64,000 nucleotides of DNA from Sanguibacter sp. HDW7 (GTDB taxonomy: Bacteria > Actinomycetota > Actinomycetes > Actinomycetales > Cellulomonadaceae), in NCBI RefSeq assembly GCF_011300875.1, contig NZ_CP049862.1:2604001-2668000 (forward strand), written 5' to 3'. Positions 17,520-25,352 of the stretch are shown here, in pieces. Under the pieces are notes generated by a model. It made no database searches. It worked only from the letters and a program-made list of their open reading frames with translations, and had not been told where the DNA came from. How positions within the stretch are numbered: position 1 is the first letter of the stretch; the number at the start of each line of letters is the position of its first letter. Position numbers and translations under genes: made by a program.

Positions 17520-18242
17520 CTAGGACGCCCCGACCCGCTCGACCACACCGAGCGCGTCGAGCAGCTGCAGCCGCAGGTCGCCGAAGCCCGGCACGCCACG
17601 TCGACGCGGGCGTGCGAAGGGCACCGTGACGTCAAGACCGACCCGACCGTCCGTGAGCACGACGACCCGGTCGGCGAGGAGGATCGCCTCGTCGACGTCG
17701 TGCGTGACGAGCAGCGCTGCAGGCCGGTGCCGTCGGCACAGGTCCGCGACGAGCATCTGCATGCGGATGCGTGTGAGGGCGTCGAGCGCCGCGAACGGCT
17801 CGTCGAGCAGCAGCACGCCCGGGTCGCGCACGAGTGCTCGCGCGAGCGCCACCCGCTGGGCCTCGCCCCCGGACAGCTGGGTCGGCCACGCTCGCTCACG
17901 TCCCTCGAGCCCGACCTCCGAGAGCGCCGCGAGCGCCTGGGCGCGCGACTCCCGCCCGCGCCGCCGACCGAGGAGCACGTTGCCGAGAAGCCGCGTGCCC
18001 GGCAGCAGCCGCGGCTCCTGGAAGACGACCGACAGCGGCTCGCCCACCTCGACGTCGCCGTCGTCGTGCGTCTCGAGCCCCGCGAGGATCCGCAGGAAGG
18101 TCGTCTTGCCCGAGCCCGAGGGACCCAGGAGCGCGACGAACTCCCCCGGTGCGACGTCGAGCGAGAACCCGTCGAGCACCGCGCGGCCGTCGAACGCACG
18201 CGTGACGTCGCGCGCGGAGATGCCTGTCGCCCGCGCGCTCAT
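17520..18242 (-). CDS. ABC transporter ATP-binding protein, SsuB/TauB type
   Basis: Cytosolic ATPase of 240 aa for a nitrate/sulfonate/taurine-class importer. Walker A G-P-S-G-S-G-K-T-T (about 40-48), Q-loop F-Q-E-P-R-L-L, signature L-S-G-G-E-A-Q-R, Walker B L-L-L-D-E-P-F, H-loop V-T-H-D-V-D-E-A. The Q-E-P-R-L-L-P form is typical of SsuB. Last gene of a five-gene operon; its ATG overlaps the permease stop (ATGA). Substrate not evident from sequence. Confidence 0.9.
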   Translation of the reverse strand: MSARATGISARDVTRAFDGRAVLDGFSLDVAPGEFVALLGPSGSGKTTFLRILAGLETHDDGDVEVGEPLSVVFQEPRLLPGTRLLGNVLLGRRRGRESRAQALAALSEVGLEGRERAWPTQLSGGEAQRVALARALVRDPGVLLLDEPFAALDALTRIRMQMLVADLCRRHRPAALLVTHDVDEAILLADRVVVLTDGRVGLDVTVPFARPRRRGVPGFGDLRLQLLDALGVVERVGAS

Positions 18243-19231
18243 GCGGCTCGCCCCGCGACCCGGTAGGGCAGGAGCACCCGCTCCAGACCCCGGACGAGCA
18301 GGTCGACCCCCAGCCCCCACAGCGCGTAGATCGCCACGATGACGACGAGCACGTCCGTCTGGAAGTACTGCTGCGCCGACGTCATGAGCGCGCCGAGCCC
18401 CCGCGGGGCGTTGGTGAGCTCTGCGACGATGAGCGCGAGGAGCGACACCGACAATGACACGCGCAGCCCGACGAGCACCGACGGCACGGCCCCCGGGAGC
18501 ACGACGCGGGCCACGAGCGCCGGGCCTCGCAGGCCGAAGACGCGCGCGGCCTCGACGACCTTGCGATCGACATGGCGCACCCCCGCATGGATGTTGAGGT
18601 AGAGGGGGAAGGTCGCAGCCGTCGCGATGATGATCGTCTTCGGCAGCTCGCCGATGCCGAACCACAGGACGAGCAGCGGTGCGACCGCGAGGAACGGGAT
18701 CGTCCGGAGCATCTGCAGCGTCGGGTCGAGCAGCTCGTCGGCAAGGCTCGAGAGACCCGCGACGACCCCGAGGAGGATCCCGAGCGAGGCGCCGATCGCG
18801 AAGCCGGTCGCGACACGCACGAGCGAGACCTCGAGGTTCTCGGCGAGCACCCCGCTCGCGACGAGGTCGCGCGCGGTCGCGACGACCTGCCAGGGCGCGG
18901 GGAAGATCCGCTCCGGGACGCGCCCGGACGCTGATCCCCATGCCCAGGCCGCCAGCAGGGCGGCCGGCACGGCGGCACGCCGCAGCACCTGCCCCATGCG
19001 ACGGACGGCGCGCCGGCCGCCGCCGGCGACCGTGCGGGTGCGCTGCCGTGGGTGCCGCGCAGGCCCGACCGGCGAGGTCGCGGCCAGGGCGTCGCGGGAC
19101 GCCGCCGTGCTCCCGGCACCGGTCTCGCGGGAGTCGCCGGCGGTCCCCGGGACGGAGGCCTCGGGGACGGAGGCCCCGGGGCTGGAGGCCCCGGGGACGG
19201 GGGTCCGCACCGTGGCGGCACGCGCGCTCAT
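18239..19231 (-). CDS. ABC transporter permease, SsuC/TauC type
   Basis: Inner membrane permease of 330 aa with about six helices and a BPD_transp_1 core; the coupling motif E-A-A-R-V-F-G-L-R-G-P contacts the ATPase. Odd feature: about 80 N-terminal cytosolic residues are low complexity (Pro-Gly-Ala-Ser repeats such as P-G-A-S-V-P-E-A-S-V-P-G), encoded by tandem near-repeats of about 18 bases at 19140-19205. This tail is not part of the family fold; a later start is conceivable but the ATG at 19231 overlaps the binding-protein stop (ATGA), which favours it. Confidence 0.88.
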   Translation of the reverse strand: MSARAATVRTPVPGASSPGASVPEASVPGTAGDSRETGAGSTAASRDALAATSPVGPARHPRQRTRTVAGGGRRAVRRMGQVLRRAAVPAALLAAWAWGSASGRVPERIFPAPWQVVATARDLVASGVLAENLEVSLVRVATGFAIGASLGILLGVVAGLSSLADELLDPTLQMLRTIPFLAVAPLLVLWFGIGELPKTIIIATAATFPLYLNIHAGVRHVDRKVVEAARVFGLRGPALVARVVLPGAVPSVLVGLRVSLSVSLLALIVAELTNAPRGLGALMTSAQQYFQTDVLVVIVAIYALWGLGVDLLVRGLERVLLPYRVAGRAA

Positions 19232-20277
19232 GGCGCGACCCACCCGTCGACGTCGAACTCCTTCGCGCCCGAACCGTTCCCCGTGAGGAACTCGAGCGTC
19301 GTCCGGACGGTGGCGAGGCCCTGCGGGTCGACCCGCTCGGTGCCGTACGCCCAGAGGTTTGCCTGCAGGACGACGTCGACGGGTGTGCCCGTCGTCTCCG
19401 ACACCCAGGTGGCGTACGCATCGTGGTCGGCCTCGATCGCGTCGGCGCCCGCGCGGTAGACCTCCCACACGGCGTCCGCGAGCCCGGGCTGCGCCGTCGC
19501 GGTCGCCTCGGCCGTGAGCGTCACGTTCGTCGCGAGAAGGTCCGGGTCGTCGACGCTCGCGCGGCTGAGGACGTGGAAGTCGTTGCGCGCGAGCCACAGG
19601 CCGGCGGTCGTCGCGGGCAACGGCACCGCGTCGACGTCCCCGCGCTGCAGCGCGGGCAGGGCGTCGGCGAAGAGGAGGTTGACGAGCTCGACGTCCTCGA
19701 GGACACCCGCGCGCTCGAGGACCGCACGGCCGTACTTGTCGAAGTTCGAGCCGAACTGCAGCGCGACCTTCTTGCCCGCGAGACCCTCGACGGACGTGAT
19801 CGACGCGTCCCGCGTGAGGAACCAGATGTCCGACGAGGGCCGGGCGATCGCGAGCGCCGTCACTGGGCGGTCGCTCGCGCGCGCCTGCGTCGCGGGCGTG
19901 TCACCGATGAACCCGACCGTGACGTCGCCCGAGAGCAGCGCCTCGACGACGGGCGGTCCGTTGCTGAAGCCGACGAACTTGTCGTATACGTATCCGTGCG
20001 GCGCGAGGATCTTGTCCGCGAGGCCGCGTGCGACGGCGTAGCCGAAGGGCCCGGTCTCGGTCGGCGTCGTGCCGGGACCGCCGTTCCACGGTGCTCCGAC
20101 GACGAGGGGCGTGAGCCCTCCGGGCGCGTTCGGGGTGGAGCCGGTCGCGTCGGCGGTGGCCGAGCACGCGGCGAGGGCGAGGGCGGCGGCCGCGGCGAGC
20201 GCGGTCGCGAGAGGGCCGCGGGCACGGCGGCGGGACGGCGTGTCGGACGGTGTGCGGGCAGAGCGGAGCCAGGTCAT
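19228..20277 (-). CDS. substrate-binding lipoprotein, SsuA/NMT1-like
   Basis: 349 aa predicted lipoprotein: basic N-region, hydrophobic stretch, and lipobox L-A-A-C at about 36-39. The mature part is an NMT1/SsuA-like two-lobe binding protein (V-V-E-A-L-L-S-G-D-V-T-V-G-F-I-G-D-T-P, G-K-K-V-A-L-Q-F-G-S-N and the Q-R-G-D-V-D-A-V region). The class binds small sulfonates, nitrate, taurine or thiamine precursors. A GGAGG site 6-7 bases before the ATG supports the start. It follows the ferredoxin gene by 104 bases and overlaps the permease start. Confidence 0.88.
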   Translation of the reverse strand: MTWLRSARTPSDTPSRRRARGPLATALAAAAALALAACSATADATGSTPNAPGGLTPLVVGAPWNGGPGTTPTETGPFGYAVARGLADKILAPHGYVYDKFVGFSNGPPVVEALLSGDVTVGFIGDTPATQARASDRPVTALAIARPSSDIWFLTRDASITSVEGLAGKKVALQFGSNFDKYGRAVLERAGVLEDVELVNLLFADALPALQRGDVDAVPLPATTAGLWLARNDFHVLSRASVDDPDLLATNVTLTAEATATAQPGLADAVWEVYRAGADAIEADHDAYATWVSETTGTPVDVVLQANLWAYGTERVDPQGLATVRTTLEFLTGNGSGAKEFDVDGWVAP

Positions 20278-20381
20278 GGGGTCCTCCAGGACGAAAGGGT
20301 GGGCGGGTTGGACGAAGGGCAGGGCAGAGGGCGGAACGGCGGCCGGGCGGTCAGAGGAGACCGCGGCCGGGTCGGGAACCG

Positions 20382-20690
20382 CTAGGCGTCCGCGACGGCG
20401 GGGTCGGCTCGGCTCCAGCCGACGCGGCGCCGGTAGAGCCCGAGCATCCCCGCCTCCTCGAGCGCGTCGCGGTCGTGGGCGCGCGAGCCGGGCGGCTCGG
20501 GCGTGCGCAGCGGGCTCACGAAGATCGCCTCGGCGGGGCACCAGGCCTCGCACTGGAAGCACGTCTGGCAGTCCGACTGGCGCGCGATCGTCGGCACGCC
20601 GCCGGGGACGGCGTCGAAGACGTTGGTCGGGCACACGCGCACGCAGATGTCGCACAGCGTGCAGCGGACGGGGTCGACGAGCTCGATCAC
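20382..20690 (-). CDS. 2x[4Fe-4S] ferredoxin, AprB-like electron carrier
   Basis: 102 aa with two four-cysteine motifs in the first half: C-T-L-C-D-I-C-V-R-V-C-P (about 10-21) and C-Q-T-C-F-Q-C-E-A-W-C-P (about 41-52), each CxxCxxCxxxCP, so two [4Fe-4S] clusters. The C-terminal 45 residues are Arg/Asp/Ala-rich and probably wrap around a partner, as the tail of AprB does around AprA (analogy). It sits 45 bases after the flavoprotein gene and likely passes electrons to or from it. Confidence 0.88.
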   Translation of the reverse strand: MIELVDPVRCTLCDICVRVCPTNVFDAVPGGVPTIARQSDCQTCFQCEAWCPAEAIFVSPLRTPEPPGSRAHDRDALEEAGMLGLYRRRVGWSRADPAVADA

Positions 20691-20735
20691 GGTGTCTCCT
20701 TCGGGTCGGTGGTGGGGGTGCGGGGAGCGCGGGGC

Positions 20736-22427
20736 TCACGCAAGGGCGGCGAGCGCCGCCCGGGAGGGCGCGTGGTCGGGTCCTGTGCGCGGGGTCTCGG
20801 GGTCGGTGGCGACCCACGGGTCGCCGAGGCCGCCGACGAGGAGGCGGCGTGCCTGCGCAGGGTCCTCCTCGGGGTGGTCGAGGCGGTGATGCATGCCGCG
20901 GGTCTCGGTGCGGGCTGCGGCGGCGGCGAGCACCCAGCGGGCGGTCTGGAGCATCCCGGCGACCTCCCGCGTGCGGAGCGCGGACGCGGAGCGGGGACCG
21001 TCCGCGGGGACGAGGACGCCGGGGGCCGACGCGAGCGCGCGCAGCCGAGCATCTCCGTCGCGGAGGATGGCGGCGTCCTTGAGGACGGAGCGCGCGGGTG
21101 GGTGGGTCTCGGACTGGACGGCGTCGAGGACGGCACGCGGCGTCGGCGTCGTCGGTCCGGGCGCGGTGCCCCGCAGGCCGAGCCCGCCCGCGGGCCGCGG
21201 GGTTCCGCGGTAGGGAGGGAGGCTCCGGGCCTCGTCGGCGGCCGTGCGCCCCGCCCACGTGCCTGTCGCGACGGCCCACGAGAGGTTGGGGCCACCGGCG
21301 CCGGTCGCGGCTCCGACGAGGCGGTCTCGCGCGGCGACGTCCCCGGCGGCGTAGAGGCCGGGCACGCCGGTGGACGCGTCGAGGCCGGCGAGGTGGAGGC
21401 CTCCGGTCCCGCGGACGGTGCCCTCGGTCACCCAGTCGATGGGGAAGTGCTCGGTGAAGGGGTCGATGCCGAGCTTGTCGGTCACCATGAAGAAGTTGGG
21501 CATGGCGGCGCGGGCGTCGGCGCGGCGCTCGGGCGGCACCTGGTCGAGGCGTGCGGTGATCGTGCCTCGCTCGGAGGCGCGGAGCAGCTCGATGCGCGTC
21601 GCGTGGAGGTCGCGGTAGTGCAGGGGCCGGCCCTCGTGGTCCCGGTAGGACGCGGCGACCATGAAGCCGTTCTTGTCCATGGACGTGCCGAGCGGGACCA
21701 TGCCGTAGAAGCTCGACATCTCCATGGATGACAGGTGGGCGCCGACCTCGGCGGCCATGAGGTGGCCCTCGCCGGTGTCGACGTCGCCGCCGAGGGCGTG
21801 GCTGCGCCACGTCGTGCCGCCTGTGGCGAGGACGACGGCGCCGGCGTGGACGGTCCAGGGGCGTCCGGCGCGCGGCTGGACGCCCTGGGCGCCGCGGACG
21901 CGGCCGTCGTCGTCGCGGAGGAGCTCGAGCGCGGGGCTGTGGTCGAGGATGCGCGCGCCGCCGCGTCGGGTCCGGCCGCGCAGGAAGCGCAGGTAGTCGG
22001 GGGCGGTGCCCGCGAGGGTGCGGTCGTCGCCGCGGCTGCGGTCGGTGTCGCGGGTCGCTCCCCTGGGGCGGTAGCCCCAGCCGTCGACGAGCGCGGTGCG
22101 GGACCATGCCTCGTCGAGGACCGCCTCGATCCAGCGACGGTCGGTGAGGTGGCCGCCGCGGGCCTCGCGGACGGCGATCTCGGCGTCGCGCCGGGCGGCG
22201 TCCGGCGGCAGGAGCCAGTGGGCGACGCCCGCGGCGGCCGCGACGCCGGAGGTGCCGCACCACCCCTTGTCGACGAGGACGGTGCGGGCTCCGTGCTCGG
22301 TCGCGGCGATGGCGGCCCAGGTGGCGGCGGGGCCTCCGCCGACGACGAGGACGTCGGCGGTGAGGGTGATGCCCTGGGCGTCGTCGTGGTCGACGGTGGG
22401 GGCCGGGGCGCGGCGCGGAGCTGTCAT
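20736..22427 (-). CDS. FAD-dependent oxidoreductase, fumarate reductase/AprA-like flavoprotein subunit
   Basis: 563 aa. Rossmann FAD motif V-L-V-V-G-G-G-P-A-A at about 26-35 and V-D-K-G-W-C-G-T-S-G; A-V-V-L-A-T-G-G-T at about 200; M-E-M-S-S-F-Y-G in the capping domain; and C-terminal FAD site V-P-G-L-Y-A-A-G-D-V-A followed by G-G-P-N-L-S-W-A. This is the succinate dehydrogenase/fumarate reductase/adenylylsulfate reductase alpha superfamily. With a two-cluster ferredoxin next door it resembles an AprAB pair, but I cannot confirm AprA substrate residues. First gene of the operon with the SsuABC-type transporter, suggesting it oxidises or reduces an imported small (sulfur?) compound. Weak ribosome site. 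Confidence 0.85.
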   Translation of the reverse strand: MTAPRRAPAPTVDHDDAQGITLTADVLVVGGGPAATWAAIAATEHGARTVLVDKGWCGTSGVAAAAGVAHWLLPPDAARRDAEIAVREARGGHLTDRRWIEAVLDEAWSRTALVDGWGYRPRGATRDTDRSRGDDRTLAGTAPDYLRFLRGRTRRGGARILDHSPALELLRDDDGRVRGAQGVQPRAGRPWTVHAGAVVLATGGTTWRSHALGGDVDTGEGHLMAAEVGAHLSSMEMSSFYGMVPLGTSMDKNGFMVAASYRDHEGRPLHYRDLHATRIELLRASERGTITARLDQVPPERRADARAAMPNFFMVTDKLGIDPFTEHFPIDWVTEGTVRGTGGLHLAGLDASTGVPGLYAAGDVAARDRLVGAATGAGGPNLSWAVATGTWAGRTAADEARSLPPYRGTPRPAGGLGLRGTAPGPTTPTPRAVLDAVQSETHPPARSVLKDAAILRDGDARLRALASAPGVLVPADGPRSASALRTREVAGMLQTARWVLAAAAARTETRGMHHRLDHPEEDPAQARRLLVGGLGDPWVATDPETPRTGPDHAPSRAALAALA

Positions 22428-22448
22428 GGGTGGGAACGTACGGCCTTC

Positions 22449-22465
22449 TGGACCAAAAAGGTCTA
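22449..22465. promoter_or_regulatory. inverted repeat upstream of flavoprotein operon
   Basis: TGGACC-AAAAA-GGTCTA, one mismatch, 22 bases before the flavoprotein ATG. It resembles the corynebacterial McbR sulfur-regulator box (TAGAC-N6-GTCTA) but with one base more spacing and one arm mismatch, so the identity of the regulator is open. Confidence 0.35.
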
Positions 22466-22508
22466 GATAAAGCCCTCATCCCGCATCGCGAGACGAACCA
22501 GGAGCATT

Positions 22509-22523
22509 CCTAGCCTGGCTAGG
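22509..22523. promoter_or_regulatory. operator palindrome at the MMPL promoter
   Basis: Perfect 7-1-7 palindrome CCTAGCC-T-GGCTAGG lying 2 bases before the -10 box. Its 13-base core differs at a single position from the palindrome upstream of the MarR gene at 31232, so the same repressor probably binds both. Confidence 0.6.
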
Positions 22524-22525
22524 TA

Positions 22526-22531
22526 TATAGT
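22526..22531 (+). promoter_or_regulatory. -10 box of mmpL-like gene (leaderless)
   Basis: TATAGT, 6 bases, GTG at 22538. No Shine-Dalgarno. A repressor on the adjacent palindrome would block RNA polymerase. Confidence 0.6.
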
Positions 22532-22537
22532 GACGGC

Positions 22538-24691
22538 GTGACTGCAAACCGACCCCGCGCCCGCCTCTTGCGCAGCCTCGTCCCCGCACTCCTCGTCGTC
22601 GTCTGGCTCGGCCTCGCCTCCTTCGGCGGGCCGCTCTTCGGACGTATCTCCGAGGTCTCGTCGAACGACCCCACGGCGTACCTGCCGACGAGCGCGGAGG
22701 CCACGCAGGTCCAGAAGCAGCTCACCGGGTTCCTCGGCAGCGACGCGATCCCCGCGGTCGTCGTCGCGGTCCGTGACAGCGGCCTCACCGAGGCCGACCT
22801 CGCAGCGCTCGGCACCGCGGCCGAGGCCGCAGCCACGCTCCCCGAGGTCGCGGGCGGCGCAAGCCCCGCGATCCCGTCCGAGGACGGCAAGGCCGTCCAG
22901 GTGTTCGTACCGCTCAGCACGCAGTCCGACCTCGGAGAGGGCGTCGAGGCGATCCGCGCGGCGTTCGCAGCCGACGTCCCCGACGGCGTCGAGGTGCTCG
23001 TCACCGGGCCCGCAGGCCTCTCCGCCGACCTCGGCGACGCCTTCGCCGGCATCGACGGCCTTCTCCTCGGCGTCGCGCTCGCCGCGGTACTCATCATCCT
23101 CGTCGTCGTCTACCGCTCCCCCGTCCTGCCGCTGCTCGTCCTCATGACGAGCGTCTTCGCACTGTGCGCGGCGCTCGCAACCGTGTGGCTGCTCGCCAAG
23201 GAAGGCGTCGTGCTGCTCTCGGGGCAGACGCAGGGCATCCTCTTCATCCTCGTCATCGGCGCCGCGACCGACTACGGGCTGCTCTACGTCTCACGCTTCC
23301 GCGAGGAGCTCCGCGTCCAGCCCGACCGGTGGGCCGCGACCCGCGCCGCCCTGCGCGGCGCGCGCGAGCCCATCCTCGCGTCGGGCGGCACCGTCGTCGC
23401 GGGCCTCCTGTGCCTGCTGCTCTCCGACCTCCAGTCGAACCGCGACCTCGGCCCCATCGCCGCGATCGGCATCGTCTGGGCGATGATCGCGTCGTTCACG
23501 CTCCTGCCCGCGCTGCTCGCGCTCACGGGCGGCGCGGCGTTCTGGCCGCGACGCCCCCAGCCCCTCACGGCGGAGCAGGCCGCCGACCCCCACACCCGCA
23601 TGCCGCAGCGCGGCCTGTGGCACGCGCTGCCGGGCGCCGTCGCACGCCGCCCGCGCGCTCTCTGGGTGGGGACGACGGCCGTCCTGCTCCTCGCGTGCGT
23701 CGGGCTCACGCAGCTCAAGGCCGACGGCGTCGCGCAGTCCGACCTCGTCATGGGCGACTCCCCCGCACGCACGGGCCAGCAGCTGCTCGCGCAGCACTTC
23801 CCGGGCGGCTCCGGCTCCCCGACCTACGTGCTCGCCCCGGAGGCGGGCCTCGACGAGGTCGCACGGACCGTCCTCGGGACGCAGGGGGTCGCCTCGCTCG
23901 CCGTCACCGCGAAGGACTCCCCGTCGGGCACCGCCCCCGTCACCGCCGACGGCATCCAGGCCGTCGGTCGCCCCGGCACGGAGCCGCCCGCCCCGACCGT
24001 CGTCGACGGCCAGGTCCTCCTCCAGGCGACCCTCACCGACGCCGCCGACTCCGCAGCCGCCGAGTCGACCGTGCGCGCCCTGCGCGCGAGCGTCGGCGAC
24101 GACGTCCTCGTCGGCGGCTCGACCGCGACCGCCATCGACTCCGACGACGCCTCCGTGCACGACCGCAACCTCATCATTCCCGTCGTGCTGCTCGTCATCC
24201 TCATCATCCTCGGGCTGCTGCTGCGCGCGGTCGTCGCGCCGATCCTCCTCATCGCGACCGTCGTGCTGTCCTTCGGCGCGACGCTCGGCGTGAGCGCGCT
24301 GGTCTTCAACCACGTGCTCGACATGCCGGGCGCCGACCCCGCCGTGCCGCTGTTCGGCTTCGTCTTCCTCGTGGCGCTCGGCATCGACTACAACATCTTC
24401 CTCATGACCCGCGTCCGTGAGGAGTCGCTCGCCCACGGCACGCACCACGGCATCACGCGCGGGCTCGCCATCACGGGCGGCGTCATCACGTCAGCAGGGC
24501 TCGTGCTCGCCGCGACGTTCGGCGCCCTCGCCGTCCTGCCGATCCTCTTCCTCGTGCAGCTCGCGTTCATCGTCGCGTTCGGCGTGCTCATCGACACGTT
24601 CCTCGTGCGGACCGTCCTCGTGCCCGCGCTCGGCTACGACCTCGGCCGCGTCATCTGGTGGCCGTCGCGGCTCGCGAAGGGCGAGCGGTGA
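22538..24691 (+). CDS. MMPL-family RND transporter
   Basis: 717 aa inner membrane exporter of the RND/MMPL class. Two similar halves: each has one helix, a large extracytoplasmic domain (about 35-165 and 400-530) and five more helices. Proton-relay type residues are seen in A-T-D-Y-G-L-L-Y (about 246-253) and the matching G-I-D-Y-N-I-F-L in the second half. In Corynebacterium glutamicum an MMPL gene (cg0722) lies inside the crt operon; here the gene lies 3' of a converging crt operon and shares an operator with its regulator, so a role with carotenoids or other polyprenyl lipids is likely. GTG start, leaderless. Confidence 0.9.
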   Translation: MTANRPRARLLRSLVPALLVVVWLGLASFGGPLFGRISEVSSNDPTAYLPTSAEATQVQKQLTGFLGSDAIPAVVVAVRDSGLTEADLAALGTAAEAAATLPEVAGGASPAIPSEDGKAVQVFVPLSTQSDLGEGVEAIRAAFAADVPDGVEVLVTGPAGLSADLGDAFAGIDGLLLGVALAAVLIILVVVYRSPVLPLLVLMTSVFALCAALATVWLLAKEGVVLLSGQTQGILFILVIGAATDYGLLYVSRFREELRVQPDRWAATRAALRGAREPILASGGTVVAGLLCLLLSDLQSNRDLGPIAAIGIVWAMIASFTLLPALLALTGGAAFWPRRPQPLTAEQAADPHTRMPQRGLWHALPGAVARRPRALWVGTTAVLLLACVGLTQLKADGVAQSDLVMGDSPARTGQQLLAQHFPGGSGSPTYVLAPEAGLDEVARTVLGTQGVASLAVTAKDSPSGTAPVTADGIQAVGRPGTEPPAPTVVDGQVLLQATLTDAADSAAAESTVRALRASVGDDVLVGGSTATAIDSDDASVHDRNLIIPVVLLVILIILGLLLRAVVAPILLIATVVLSFGATLGVSALVFNHVLDMPGADPAVPLFGFVFLVALGIDYNIFLMTRVREESLAHGTHHGITRGLAITGGVITSAGLVLAATFGALAVLPILFLVQLAFIVAFGVLIDTFLVRTVLVPALGYDLGRVIWWPSRLAKGER

Positions 24692-24725
24692 GCACACCCC
24701 CGCCCGCGGCGCTGCGGGGCGAGCG

Positions 24726-25226
24726 GTGAGGATCTGGTCGCTCGACCCCCGCGTGCTCGACCGCGTCGGGCTCGTCGCGTGCTGGCGCGAGACGCTGCTC
24801 GCGCAGGCCGTCCTCGCCGGACGGACCCGCGGCTACACGCAGCACCCGCAGCTCGAGCGGTTCCGTGAGGCGCCCGACCCGCTCGCCGCGGTCGGCGCGT
24901 ACCTCACGGGGCTCGCGGACGAGGCCGACGCGCGCGGCTACCGCTTCGACCGCGCGCGCATCGACCGGCCGGGCCCGACGGGCGCGGGCACGTCGGGCGC
25001 GGGCACGTCGGGCGGGGACACGGACCGTCCCGTTCCCCGGCTCACCGTGACGACGGGCCAGCTGGCGCTCGAGCGAGCGCACCTCGCTGCCAAGCTCGCG
25101 CTGCGGGCGCCCGACGACCTCGCCCGGCTCGGCGCCCACGCACGGGCTCACCCGCTGTTCGACGTCGTCGACGGTCCGGTGGCGTCGTGGGAGCGAGCGC
25201 CGATGCCCGAGGACGCGCGGACCTGA
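24726..25226 (+). CDS. pyrimidine dimer DNA glycosylase (endonuclease V/DenV type)
   Basis: 166 aa. DenV-type enzymes cut the glycosyl bond of UV-induced cyclobutane pyrimidine dimers and nick the abasic site. The N-terminus V-R-I-W-S-L-D-P-R-V-L-D-R and the core L-V-A-C-W-R-E-T-L-L-A-Q-A-V-L and T-R-G-Y-T-Q-H-P-Q-L are the family signature; the conserved Glu of W-R-E and the N-terminal region form the active site in T4 DenV. A Gly/Thr/Ser repeat insert (G-A-G-T-S twice) at about 83-100 and a longer C-terminus are unlike short homologues. GTG start, 34 bases after the MMPL gene, so probably the same operon. Confidence 0.85.
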   Translation: MRIWSLDPRVLDRVGLVACWRETLLAQAVLAGRTRGYTQHPQLERFREAPDPLAAVGAYLTGLADEADARGYRFDRARIDRPGPTGAGTSGAGTSGGDTDRPVPRLTVTTGQLALERAHLAAKLALRAPDDLARLGAHARAHPLFDVVDGPVASWERAPMPEDART

Positions 25227-25316
25227 CGACCGCAGGACGCGTCGCGCCGAGGGAGGTCAGAGCGACGACGACCGAACCCGCTGCCGCCGCGCCACGCCCG
25301 GTCGAGGGCCCGTCGG

Positions 25317-25346
25317 GCGCCCGCGACACCTCCTTGTCGCGGGCGC
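25317..25346. terminator. bidirectional terminator between UV glycosylase and crt operon
   Basis: Perfect 12-bp stem (25317-25328 with 25335-25346), 6-base loop, between convergent genes; 6 bases past the end of the crt operon. Confidence 0.7.
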
Positions 25347-25352
25347 GGCCGC

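Noticed and set aside
20736-22427. Naming the flavoprotein AprA (adenylylsulfate reductase)
   Set aside because: Superfamily and ferredoxin partner fit, but AprA-specific substrate residues could not be verified, and the transport context suggests a different substrate.
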